A stretch of 64,000 nt of DNA. Origin: CAWIJK01 sp963836375. Lineage in GTDB: Bacteria; Actinomycetota; Acidimicrobiia; Acidimicrobiales; RAAP-2. Position 1 is the first letter of the stretch. Each line of letters starts with the position of its first letter. Position numbers and translations under genes: made by a program. The notes beneath the pieces were generated by a model. That model saw only the letters and a program-made list of their open reading frames with translations. It was not told the DNA's origin and did no database searches. Shown in pieces: positions 18,130-26,722 of this stretch. The stretch is from positions 806,001 through 870,000 of the forward strand of contig CAWIJK010000001.1 of assembly GCA_963836375.1 (NCBI GenBank). Direction: 5' to 3'.

Positions 18130-19044
18130 ATGAGTCCCGAATCCGATACCAGCCTGACCATCCTGATGGTCGCCTACGGGCCGCCCGAGGCCTTGTCCTC
18201 GTGCCTGGCCACGATCGGGTCGGACTACCCGGTGGTGATCGTCGACAACGGCTCCTCGCCGAAGGCAAGGGCCGTGGCCGAGGAAGCCGGCGCCCGCTAC
18301 GTCGACCCGGGCCGCAACCTCGGGTTCGCTGGCGGCGTCAACTTGGCGATCGCTCAACTGACCCCGCCCATCGGTGACGTGCTCCTCATCAACCCCGACG
18401 CCGAGATCACCTCCTCCGACATCGAGCTGTTGCGGAGGGAACTCCACCGGGACCCCTCCCTCGCCTGCGTCGCACCGGTGCTCCTCGACGCCTCCACCGA
18501 ACGCCCGATCCGAAGTTCCTGGCCCTTCCCTTCGCCGGGGCGCGCCTGGCTCGACGCAGTTGGGCTGGGCAAGCTCGTCCCCCAAGGCGAATTCCTGATC
18601 GGCGCCGTGCTGATGCTGTCGGAGAAGGCCGTGAGCGATATCGGGACGTTCGACGAGCGGTTCTTCCTCTACGCCGAGGAGACCGACTGGCAGCGGCGGG
18701 GGATAGAGAAGGGGTGGAGGATCCGGCAAGTGAAAGGGGCCAGCGCTCGGCATGTCGGGGCCGGGGCGGGCGGGGATCCCATGTGGCGGGAGGCCGCCTT
18801 CCTGGCCGGGGTGGAGCGCTACATCCGCAAGTGGTTCGGCCCCTCGGGTTGGGCCGTCTTCCGGGTTGGCGCCGGGCTGGCCGCCGCCCGCCGGACCCTT
18901 GGGGGCACGGTGGGTTCCCGGGCGGCCGCTCGTCGCCGGGTCGCCATCTACCTGCGGGAACCAGAGCAGGTGGCCAACAAATTCCAGGTGCCGTTGCTGC
19001 CGCTCGCTCCCGACGATCAGTCGTCGCGGTCCAGCTTCGGCTAG
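18130..19044 (+). CDS. GT2 family glycosyltransferase
   Basis: A GT-A transferase of 304 residues with the rhamnosyltransferase-like layout: LTILMVAYGPPEALSS, VIVDNGSSPKA, NLGFAGGVNLAI, metal site LLINPDAEI and catalytic-base region FFLYAEETDWQRR. The C-terminal 80 residues are basic and may bind the membrane. ATG 18130 is preceded by AGAGGAAG at about 10 nt. It converges with the membrane transferase at 19103 with a 58-nt gap. Confidence 0.86.
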   Translation: MSPESDTSLTILMVAYGPPEALSSCLATIGSDYPVVIVDNGSSPKARAVAEEAGARYVDPGRNLGFAGGVNLAIAQLTPPIGDVLLINPDAEITSSDIELLRRELHRDPSLACVAPVLLDASTERPIRSSWPFPSPGRAWLDAVGLGKLVPQGEFLIGAVLMLSEKAVSDIGTFDERFFLYAEETDWQRRGIEKGWRIRQVKGASARHVGAGAGGDPMWREAAFLAGVERYIRKWFGPSGWAVFRVGAGLAAARRTLGGTVGSRAAARRRVAIYLREPEQVANKFQVPLLPLAPDDQSSRSSFG

Positions 19045-19102
19045 CCCTCTCGCACCGACGGCGACCTCACCCCGCGGCGACCTGGGCCTGGCGGACGACG
19101 GC

Positions 19103-20701
19103 TCAGCAGGGTGGAGCGGTATCCAAGGTGAGTACCGTCCAGCCGGGCAACGAGGCGGACCGGTCGATCTTGAGGTAGTGCTCGACCATTTTGAGCGACG
19201 GCTCAACGTACCCGTGTGAGCTGGCGAAGAGCACAGTCGCCGACCGACCGCAGACCGCGCGCTTGAGGGCTGACATCTGGGCGGGGAACCGATGGTTGGC
19301 CTTCAGCGTCTCGGCGGACGCCGTGGTCGGCAGCAGGTAGACCCGCCGGCCGCTGACGAAGTACACCCCGTCGGGATGGTCGGAGTAGATAACCGTCGTC
19401 GGCGGGATGTCATTGACAGCCCGCTTCAGCGCCGTGTTTGTCGCAGCAGGCGAGTTGAGGTTTCCGTCCTGGACCTGGCGGGCGTCTTCGAAGGCCGTCC
19501 AGCAGGCGGTGATCACCAACAGGACGACGAGGCAGGTCGCCACCGGGGGGGCCCACGACGAGCGGGGCTCCGCCGACCATGACGCCAGCCTCGGCCAGTT
19601 CTGGGCGCACCAAAGGAGGAGCAGCGCGAACGGCAGGAAGAGCATGCGGGCGTTGAGCTGGATCAAGGGGTCGACGACCGCTCGTGAGGCGAAGAGGAAG
19701 ACGAGGTAGGCCACCACCAGGTACAACAGCACCCAGTCCACCCGCTCGCGGCGAACTGGAGCCAGGGTTCGTGAACCCCCGACCGTGGCCAACACTGCGA
19801 TCACCAGGACCACGATGGCCCCGGCGATAAGTATCCGCAGTGTCGAGGACTGCACCCCGGGGATGATGAAGCCGGCAAAGGCATACAGGGCGGTCTGCAG
19901 GTCGTAGAACTTCGGCAGGTGGACGGCCGGCGACTCGGGGGAGTTGTGGATGCTGGCGAACCAGATCAACACCGGGATGTTCCCCACGACGGCCAGGACG
20001 GCCGCGTACATGAGCCGCCGGACCGCCGATTCCTTCAAGAGAATCAGGATGGTCAGCACCGCACCGATCACGAAGGCCTCACCCAGGTAGCGCGTGACCG
20101 TCGACAGCCCGAAGGCCACCGCCACGAGCAGGAGTGACCACATCGCCGGCCGGTCGAAGAAGGTGGCGAGCGCGTGGAGCCCGAGGAGCACGAGGAAGAA
20201 GAACAGCGGTTCCGACTCGACCGTGCCGTGCAGTGGGAACGAGAGTCCGGCGAAGATCACGGCCAAGGCGATCGACCCGAGCCGGGCGACACCGAGGCGG
20301 TGGGAGAGGAATCCGAAGAGGAACACGTTTGCCGAGAAGAGCACGACCCCGAGGACCCTGGCCCAGGTCAGGACCGAGCTCCCGGCGATGCTCAGCAGCA
20401 TCGAGTAGGCCGGCGGCCAGTGAGAGACCGGACCGCCCAGGGTCGACTGCGAAGCGGTGTAGATGCTCCCGTAGGGCACGCTGATGCCGTGCCCGTTGGC
20501 CAGACTCCGGGCCACAGAGACGTACACGATCGGGTCGCCGAAAGCTACCTTCAGGCCCCCGCGATAGGCGACGGCCAGCCCCGCTCCGGCGGCGACAGCC
20601 ACGACGGCCAACCAGACGATGATCGGGACCGGCGAGCGCTGACGACCGTCGTCTAGCGATGCCGCCTCGCGCGAAGGCGAGGCGGCCGCCACTGCGTGCA
20701 T
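19103..20701 (-). CDS. Polytopic membrane glycosyltransferase-like protein (GT-C)
   Basis: An integral membrane protein of 532 residues with about 11-12 hydrophobic segments. After the first helix (IIVWLAVVAVAAGAGLAVAY) an extracytoplasmic loop has FGDPIVYVSVARSLANGHG. The acidic residue followed by Y..A..L..G is the pattern of GT-C enzymes that use polyprenyl-phosphate sugars. The last 120 residues form a soluble domain. ATG 20701 is preceded by GGGGAGGA. The role is inferred to be addition of a lipid-linked sugar outside the membrane; the exact GT family is not determined. Confidence 0.72.
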   Translation of the reverse strand: MHAVAAASPSREAASLDDGRQRSPVPIIVWLAVVAVAAGAGLAVAYRGGLKVAFGDPIVYVSVARSLANGHGISVPYGSIYTASQSTLGGPVSHWPPAYSMLLSIAGSSVLTWARVLGVVLFSANVFLFGFLSHRLGVARLGSIALAVIFAGLSFPLHGTVESEPLFFFLVLLGLHALATFFDRPAMWSLLLVAVAFGLSTVTRYLGEAFVIGAVLTILILLKESAVRRLMYAAVLAVVGNIPVLIWFASIHNSPESPAVHLPKFYDLQTALYAFAGFIIPGVQSSTLRILIAGAIVVLVIAVLATVGGSRTLAPVRRERVDWVLLYLVVAYLVFLFASRAVVDPLIQLNARMLFLPFALLLLWCAQNWPRLASWSAEPRSSWAPPVATCLVVLLVITACWTAFEDARQVQDGNLNSPAATNTALKRAVNDIPPTTVIYSDHPDGVYFVSGRRVYLLPTTASAETLKANHRFPAQMSALKRAVCGRSATVLFASSHGYVEPSLKMVEHYLKIDRSASLPGWTVLTLDTAPPC

Positions 20702-21534
20702 CGCGTCCTCCCCATGCGATCGGTGCTGCCCTCGCCCCCGGCCGGTGAGAATATTACCCCCATGACGGATCGGTTCCCGTCGGGCTTTAGACCCCGGACC
20801 CCGGACCCCGGGTCCCGGGGTCGGTAGAGCAAGAAGTCCAAGAACTTGGCGCGGTCCGTGCTGGGACTTGCTGGTGAGCGTCCAGTTGGCAAGATGCTCG
20901 TCGATCCACGGGGCGACCGCACGATGACGACCGAACGCCCAGGCTCGGCCTCCCGTGCGCATCGTTGATCGGATGGATCGCCACGAACCGTCGGGCGGCC
21001 CCGAACGTCTCGTCCTCCACTGGGTGGTGGACGACAGCAAGCGACAGCGACCCGTCGGCCGACCGCTCTGAGGGGACGGTCCGTGGGACGGGTAGACGAA
21101 GAACTCCTCGGTCGCGTCACCGGCGAACCGCTTCTGGCAACGATCGATCGCCGTCGGGACAGGTCGAGGCGGACGTCGTGTTCCAACGTCCCCGGAGAAA
21201 GCTGGTTGCTCTCCCCGCTCCCGAACTCGATAACAGATGGACGTTGTGTTCAGGGACGATGGCGTTCATGAAGGCCGCCTTTGTGCTGGGCGGACTCCCC
21301 GTATCGAGATTCGAACCCAGGCCGCCGCCTTGGGTGCACGACGACCCCGGGGGACCAGCTGAAAGTACGGCTGACCAGGATGTATTCAAGCGGGTTGCCT
21401 TCAACGGTTCGCCTTGTTTCGCCACGATGAATCGACGGGCGCCTGACCGGGCGCCTGAGGGACACCCAACACCCACCCCAAAAAGGGGCCGACCGATGGG
21501 ACTGGCCGACGCCGTGGACGATTTGGCCAGCAAG
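20702..21534. other. 830-nt decayed region with gene fragments
   Basis: No intact gene. On the minus strand at 20950-20988 a fragment reads FVAIHPINDAHGR, reminiscent of the Fic core (HPFxDGNGR), but neighbouring sequence is broken across frames. At about 21290-21375 there is a tRNA-like segment (see findings). A C-rich tract precedes AAAAAGGGG near 21481-21487. Composition is less biased than in flanking genes. Confidence 0.45.
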
Positions 21535-21540
21535 TAAGAT
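21535..21540 (+). promoter_or_regulatory. -10 element TAAGAT, leaderless start
   Basis: TAAGAT ends 7 nt before the GTG at 21548, the same geometry as other leaderless genes in the window. Confidence 0.5.
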
Positions 21541-21547
21541 CTAGCGG

Positions 21548-22495
21548 GTGAATAGCGTGGTGGAACGGGTGCTGGCCACCAGGGGGTCCGAGCACTTCTT
21601 CGTGGCAGAGCGCTGCCGTGCCCTTTACTTGCTTGTCCCCAAAGCCGCCTGTACCACCATGCTCTGGGGCATCCTCGAGTTCGAGGGTCATGACCCTCTT
21701 ACCATGAACCGTTCGCAGAACGCCCGCCTCACGACGCCCGATGTCGTCGTACACGACCGCGCCCTCTACCCTGTCCCCACCCTCGAGCAGGTCAGGTCGG
21801 AGCTGGGCCAGACGGCGGTCACCAGTCCCGACTGGCTGCGGTTCGCCATCGTCCGCAACCCTTATGCACGGCTCTATTCTGCCTGGGAGTCCAAGATTCT
21901 GCTCAATCCGCGGGCGCGTACGTGGTACCACGGAGCGCCTGAGCTTGTGGAGACGGACGGTGGCGTCGATGTCGGGGCCTCGTTCCGTGCTTTCGTGGCC
22001 GCTATGGCGGCCGAACCAGGACATTGGCACTCGGACGGCCACTTTTGCCCGCAGGCAGATATTCTGCCCCTGGATGTCGTCGACGACATCGAGCTGGTAC
22101 CCACGTCCGCTATTTCGGCCCTCTTCGAGCGCTTCTCGGCCCGAGCCGGTGTCGTGGTGGCGCCGCGCCGCACAAACGAAGGGTTGGGCATCGACGGAAC
22201 CGCCTTTCTTGACTCGGCGACTGCGGACCTCGTGGCAACGCTCTACTCCCGCGACTTCGAGTTGACTGGCCACGACCGGTCCGACTACACACCAGGGCCC
22301 CCGGTGGTCCTCGACTCCGTTGCACTGTCCCTGCTGCGGCTGGCGGCGGCCCGGAGCGATCGCGCTGCGCAACTGCAAGGGGTGTACGAGCGGCGACCGG
22401 AGCAGCAGCTGACCAACGTCGTGCGCCGGGTCGCCCGGCGACTGACGCAACCCAAGAATGCCCAGTATCTCTCGAGGTCCGGTCAGTGGATATAA
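21548..22495 (+). CDS. Sulfotransferase family 2-like protein (carbohydrate sulfotransferase type)
   Basis: 315 residues. The N-terminal YLLVPKAACTTM is the PAPS 5' loop of the HNK-1/chondroitin-type sulfotransferases, and FAIVRNPYARLYSAW is the 3'-phosphate site. It differs from the other three sulfotransferases here (K-A-A-C-T-T instead of K/R-x-G-T-T-W). Start GTG 21548 has TAAGAT 7 nt upstream. It leads the wzm-wzt pair on the same strand, so it probably acts on the exported polysaccharide. Codon use is more relaxed than in the flanking genes. Confidence 0.8.
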   Translation: MNSVVERVLATRGSEHFFVAERCRALYLLVPKAACTTMLWGILEFEGHDPLTMNRSQNARLTTPDVVVHDRALYPVPTLEQVRSELGQTAVTSPDWLRFAIVRNPYARLYSAWESKILLNPRARTWYHGAPELVETDGGVDVGASFRAFVAAMAAEPGHWHSDGHFCPQADILPLDVVDDIELVPTSAISALFERFSARAGVVVAPRRTNEGLGIDGTAFLDSATADLVATLYSRDFELTGHDRSDYTPGPPVVLDSVALSLLRLAAARSDRAAQLQGVYERRPEQQLTNVVRRVARRLTQPKNAQYLSRSGQWI

Positions 22496-22562
22496 GATTT
22501 CGGCCGATTCAGCACCGAAGGGTCGTCTCATTCGGAGCGCTACGGGGGGCAAGGCACCTGCG

Positions 22563-23453
22563 ATGAGCGAGCTTTTTGCCACGGACTGGCACATCCTGGA
22601 GGTCACGGACGCTTCGTGGGTCCCGGTTGAGCCGTCGCCAGATGAGCTCTACCACCACCGGGTTGGTCTGATTGCGTCGCTGCGCAAACTTTGGGACAAC
22701 CGGGAGATCATCTTCACTCTGGCAGAGCGCGACTTTCGGGCCCAGTACAAGCAGGCCACGCTCGGGGTCATGTGGGCCCTCCTAAGCCCGTTACTCACCC
22801 TCGGCATCATGATCGTGGTCTTTTCGAGGGCCAAGACCTTCGGCACCGAGAACCTGCCTTTCGCTCTGTTCGCCTTCACCGGCATCCTCTGTTGGTCGTA
22901 CTTCGCCAGCACCCTCAATGCTGGTGGCAACTCCCTGCTTACCAACAAGGCACTCCTCAACAAGACCCAGTTTCCTCGCGAGTGCTTTCCGCTTGAGTCC
23001 ATGGTGCTTGCGGCAATCAACACCGTGCTGTCCTGGGTGCCGCTGGCCATCCTCTTCGTCATATTCGGCCGAGCCCCCAAGGTGGCTACCGTCTGGGCGC
23101 CGCTGTTCATGCTGGTCGAGGTGATCTTCGCCGCCGGACTCACCCTGGGCCTCGCCGGGTTGCTCATTCAGATGCGCGACCTGGTGCAGGTGCTCCCAGT
23201 GTTCATCTCCCTCGGCCTTTTTGTCGAACCGGTGGTCTGGCCGCTCTCGAAGATCCCCAAGCACATCTTGCCGATCTACTGCTTCTTGAACCCCTTGGGC
23301 CCGGTGATCGACAACGTGCGGCGCACGATGCTGCTCGGGCTGGCACCCGACTGGGGGTTAATGGGACTGGCCACGGCCGGAGCCTTCCTCTACCTCATCG
23401 GCGGGTACCGGATCTTCAAGCGGTTGGAGGTGACCTTTGCCGACACTGCCTGA
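22563..23453 (+). CDS. wzm: ABC-2 type polysaccharide exporter permease (Wzm)
   Basis: The membrane half of a Wzm/Wzt exporter, 296 residues with six predicted helices. The cytoplasmic amphipathic start LWDNREIIFTLAERDFRAQY leads into KQATLGVMWALLSPLLTLG, the classic ABC-2 O-antigen permease signature. The last loops have VEPVVWPLSKIP and FLNPLGPVIDNVRR. ATG 22563 is chosen because homology begins there. The wzt start overlaps its 3' end by 17 nt, so the two are translationally coupled. It exports a lipid-linked polysaccharide across the inner membrane. Confidence 0.9.
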   Translation: MSELFATDWHILEVTDASWVPVEPSPDELYHHRVGLIASLRKLWDNREIIFTLAERDFRAQYKQATLGVMWALLSPLLTLGIMIVVFSRAKTFGTENLPFALFAFTGILCWSYFASTLNAGGNSLLTNKALLNKTQFPRECFPLESMVLAAINTVLSWVPLAILFVIFGRAPKVATVWAPLFMLVEVIFAAGLTLGLAGLLIQMRDLVQVLPVFISLGLFVEPVVWPLSKIPKHILPIYCFLNPLGPVIDNVRRTMLLGLAPDWGLMGLATAGAFLYLIGGYRIFKRLEVTFADTA

Positions 23454-24618
23454 GGGGTCGATCCAAGTCGAACACGTCTGGAAGAGGTTCCGAGCCGACC
23501 AGACGGTGCCCCAATTTTACGAACAAATGAAGCGCTTGACCCACTCTATGAAGGGCTCGGGGCGGAACTATCGATGGGTGTTGAAGGACATCAACCTGGA
23601 GGTTGAGCCGGGCAGCTCACTGGCTTTGATCGGCATCAACGGTTCGGGCAAGACCACCCTGCTGAAGGTCATCAGTCAGGTCACCTACCAAACCGCCGGG
23701 AAGTGCAAGGTCCAGGGCCGCATCGGCGCGCTGCTGAGCGTGGCCGCCGGGCTCCATCCAGACCTCTCGGGCCGCGAGAACATCTTTTTGTACGGTGCAG
23801 TGCTCGGAATGAGCAGACAGCGCATACGGCAGCGATTCGATGAGATCGTCGAATTCGCCGAACTAACCAACGCCCTCGATCGGCAGGTCAAGTTCTTCTC
23901 TGCCGGCATGCTGGTTCGTCTCGGCTTCTCCATTGCCGCCTTCCTCGAGCCTGACGTGCTACTGGTGGATGAGATCCTGGCGGTCGGAGATGCCAACTTC
24001 CAGCAGAAGTGCCTGCAACGGGTTTCGGAGATCGTCCAGGAGGGCACCACCCTCCTCTACGTATCTCACGACCTGGCTTCAGTGGAGGCGTCGTGCGAGA
24101 GGGCCATCTGGCTGGCCGACGCCATGGTCCGGGCGGCCGGTCCCACCGGCGAGGTCGTCAGCCTCTATCGCGAGGCAATCGAGAAGAACGCCATGCTGAC
24201 CACCTCGAGTGAAGGCGAGGTGCAGATTCTCAAGGGCCAGACCAGGGCGACAGACGGTGGCCAGATCCGATCGGAGTGCGATCTCGAGGTCCGTTTCACG
24301 CTCAACGCGCCCAAAGCGGTCGAGGGCAACTTCTTCATTGGAATCTCGCAGGGCACGGCGTTCCCGATGTTCGTGGTCCACCAGTGGGGCTCGTACCCGT
24401 CCGGTGAGTTCGAGTTGACTTGTGTGCTCGACCACCTGCCCCTGCCCAAGGGCCACTACTCGATATGGGTGGCCATGAACGGCACCAAGCACCAGCACTT
24501 CATTCCCTGGAAGCCCGTTCTCTCCTTCGAGGCGTTCGGTCCCGAAGCGCGCAGCGCTCCCGAAGGGGCGATGATAATGACCCCGATCTACGTCCGTTCA
24601 AACTGGAAGGTCGGCTGA
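23437..24618 (+). CDS. wzt: ABC exporter ATPase with carbohydrate-binding C-terminal domain (Wzt)
   Basis: 393 residues. The ATPase domain (about 1-245) has Walker A GINGSGKTT, the Wzt-type signature KFFSAGMLVRLGFSIA, Walker B VLLVDEILAVGD and the H-loop YVSHD. The C-terminal domain (about 255-393) is the beta-sandwich that recognises the polysaccharide end, closing with MIMTPIYVRSNWKVG. The start is a TTG at 23437 with GGAGGTG just upstream; no later ATG or GTG keeps the N-terminal strand. A 3' relic of a second such gene is at 12831-12965. Confidence 0.9.
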   Translation: MPTLPEGSIQVEHVWKRFRADQTVPQFYEQMKRLTHSMKGSGRNYRWVLKDINLEVEPGSSLALIGINGSGKTTLLKVISQVTYQTAGKCKVQGRIGALLSVAAGLHPDLSGRENIFLYGAVLGMSRQRIRQRFDEIVEFAELTNALDRQVKFFSAGMLVRLGFSIAAFLEPDVLLVDEILAVGDANFQQKCLQRVSEIVQEGTTLLYVSHDLASVEASCERAIWLADAMVRAAGPTGEVVSLYREAIEKNAMLTTSSEGEVQILKGQTRATDGGQIRSECDLEVRFTLNAPKAVEGNFFIGISQGTAFPMFVVHQWGSYPSGEFELTCVLDHLPLPKGHYSIWVAMNGTKHQHFIPWKPVLSFEAFGPEARSAPEGAMIMTPIYVRSNWKVG

Positions 24619-25041
24619 AGGGTAAGCCCCCGATGTCGTGGGTCCAGGGCGCAGCGACCACTGGCCGAGGGTGCTCGAGGACGAGCCGTAGACGACTCCT
24701 CGTCGAAAGGCACGGCCCAAATCGGTTCTTCTGCCACCGGGCGCCGACCCCGGCGCGGCGGAGAACAGGCGGAGGGTGCTGGGCCCGCCGTGGACAACCG
24801 ATGCGGCCATCGCGGGCGAGCGTGCCCGGGGGACACGAGGTGGGCCGTCGATGGGAGCTACCAGGTGGTGCGGCTCATTCGGAGGTTCAGCGAGTTCTGT
24901 GATCGATGGTCCATCGACGACCAGGTGGGCGGCGGCGCACCCGCCGGAGCCCCTTGTACCCGGCAACAGTCCCGATGACGTCGTCCCGTCGACGCAACCC
25001 TCTGACACCCCCGACGCTCCGCCGGGGCATCTACGGCCCCG
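24619..25041. other. 423-nt gap, nothing recognised
   Basis: Convergent gap between wzt and the methyltransferase on the other strand. I find no gene fragment, RNA gene or strong terminator hairpin. Confidence 0.5.
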
Positions 25042-25878
25042 TCAAGAAATCCGAGAGGAGACCTTCTTTCTGGCGGTCCTCATCGTCTTCTGCACGACGG
25101 CCCGGGTGACCCAAAGCGCTTGCCACCCCTCCACGAGGTGCGCCTGATTCTTGCGGAAAGGCCGATCGGGTAACCGTGTCATGACGTTTGCCCAGTCTCC
25201 GGGGATCGGGTTGATACGCGACGGGGCCGAGCCCATGACCGGATCTTCATAGGGTTGGGTCAAATACTCCTCGACGATGTCTTTGTAGTTTTCGTCCAGC
25301 ACCACTGACGATGGATCAAGGCCGCGGATCAGACCGAGACCGGTCGGGGCGACGTCGATGACCTCGACACTCAGATCTGGACGCCATTGACGCAACAGCA
25401 GGATCAATCGCCACACGTCGCCGCTCCAGACGTCTGTTGTTCGATTCCGGGCCGCGGTCACCTCGCTTACCGGCAGGCAGTCGTGAACCAAGATGGTCCC
25501 TTGGGCGCTCGAGGCTTTCTCCAGGTTCATGAAATCCCGGAGAGCGAATTCAAAGTGGTGCATTCCGTCAATGAATCCCAGGTCCAACGGAAGGCCGCCA
25601 AACAAGCGACGTAGGTCATGTTGGTCGAAAAAGTCATCGCTGGTCTGATTGAAGACCCGCGTCCTTCGTCGCACGGGAAAGCGCACCTGCGGCTCGGGAT
25701 CCACGCCGACACTGATCGTCCCGGGCAGCGCCAATGTGAGCGAGGATCCATCGTTCACACCGATTTCGGCGTATGTCCGCGGCAACAATTGGCGGTGTAT
25801 CCGGTAGAGGAGGCCAAGGTAGGGCTTCCCAGGCGGTATGTAATGGCTGTAGGCCCGTTCGAGCGTTCGCAAGCCCAC
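25042..25878 (-). CDS. SAM-dependent methyltransferase (Methyltransf_24 type)
   Basis: 278 residues. Motif I is TYAEIGVNDGSSLTLALPG, and the family hallmark is DLGFIDGMHHFEFALRDF. TILVHDCLPVSEV matches the metal/acid loop seen in sugar-cluster members. GTG 25878 is the start that gives MGLRTLERAYSHY; an ATG two bases upstream is in another frame. Third codon positions are less GC-biased than in flanking genes, supporting transfer with the exporter island. Related in family to 1979-2737. The substrate is unknown. Confidence 0.78.
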   Translation of the reverse strand: MGLRTLERAYSHYIPPGKPYLGLLYRIHRQLLPRTYAEIGVNDGSSLTLALPGTISVGVDPEPQVRFPVRRRTRVFNQTSDDFFDQHDLRRLFGGLPLDLGFIDGMHHFEFALRDFMNLEKASSAQGTILVHDCLPVSEVTAARNRTTDVWSGDVWRLILLLRQWRPDLSVEVIDVAPTGLGLIRGLDPSSVVLDENYKDIVEEYLTQPYEDPVMGSAPSRINPIPGDWANVMTRLPDRPFRKNQAHLVEGWQALWVTRAVVQKTMRTARKKVSSRIS

Positions 25879-26216
25879 ATGTTAGATGAGAATGGGTTCG
25901 GTCAGCGGCGTCGGGCAGGCAGGAACAAATTGGGGTCCGGCGAAGCGGGAACCAAAAGGCCCGCGGGTGACTCGGTCGCACATCGGGTCCTTCCAGGCGG
26001 AAAGCCCCGGACGATTTCTTGAGCGAGCAGGTCGATCTCCTCGGAAGACTGGGCTTGCACCCATCACCGTAGACGGCGGTCGAGCGTGGGACGCGGAGAC
26101 GCGAGACGCGAGACGCGGGCCGCCTTGAGCGCCACGAGGCGTCTGCCGAGAGTCCGACGCACGGGCTGATTCCGCAGCCATCAACCGTTACAGTGACACC
26201 GATCACCCGTTAGGTC
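25879..26216. other. Gap with a short GAGACGC tandem repeat
   Basis: No gene recognised. Between about 26091 and 26118 the unit GAGACGC is repeated with slight variation. Confidence 0.5.
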
Positions 26217-26240
26217 TCGGATCAGGCGTCTCTGATCCGA
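26217..26240 (-). terminator. Hairpin downstream of tRNA-Thr
   Basis: TCGGATCAG at 26217-26225 pairs perfectly with CTGATCCGA at 26232-26240 around a 6-nt loop, 28 nt past the tRNA 3' end. No T-run follows, so it may mark processing or weak termination. Confidence 0.5.
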
Positions 26241-26267
26241 CTCAGATCATCCGTGGTCACACCGAAC

Positions 26268-26343
26268 TGGAGCCTGGGAGGAGATTCGAACTCCTGACCT
26301 GCGCATTACGAGTGCGCTGCTCTACCGACTGAGCTACCCAGGC
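26268..26343 (-). tRNA. tRNA-Thr (anticodon CGT)
   Basis: A full cloverleaf of 76 nt. The 7-bp acceptor stem is GCCTGGG/CCCAGGC. The D-arm is GCTC-AGTCGGTA-GAGC. The anticodon stem GCGCA/TGCGC holds loop CTCGTAA with anticodon CGT, reading ACG. The T-arm is AGGAG-TTCGAAT-CTCCT. The 3' CCA is encoded after discriminator T. It sits at the right edge of the compositionally different segment 20.7-26.2 kb, a typical place for island integration. Confidence 0.95.
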
Positions 26344-26722
26344 AACCTGGCCTTTCGTTGATCCTGCACATTTGGGCGCCCAAAGGTGCCCGACCTCCCT
26401 AGCGCCGGACCACGTGACCAGATGGAGATTCTGGCATGCCCGAGAGGGGCGACAAAGACGGACCCTTCAGCAGCGGGCGCTGGCGGCTACGCCTCTCGGT
26501 CGCCGGGGAGTCTCGGGCCGGTCTCACACGGTCGAGCGCCGCTGCACCGGGACCAAGGCGGGGGGCGCACCAGGCATGTCCCGGGCGGTCCGCCAGCTGC
26601 TCGTCGCGCCCGGCGGCGGAAAGGGCGCCAGCAAGCCGGAAGAAAATGCATGTAAAGCTCTCAAGCGTGGGTGCTTGGGACTCTGAGCGCGTGGGGTGCG
26701 GTGACCTGGTCGGGGCACGGCG
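26344..26722. other. 379-nt gap upstream of lipase
   Basis: Leader region of the tRNA and of the secreted lipase. No gene or strong promoter motif is visible to me. Confidence 0.4.
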
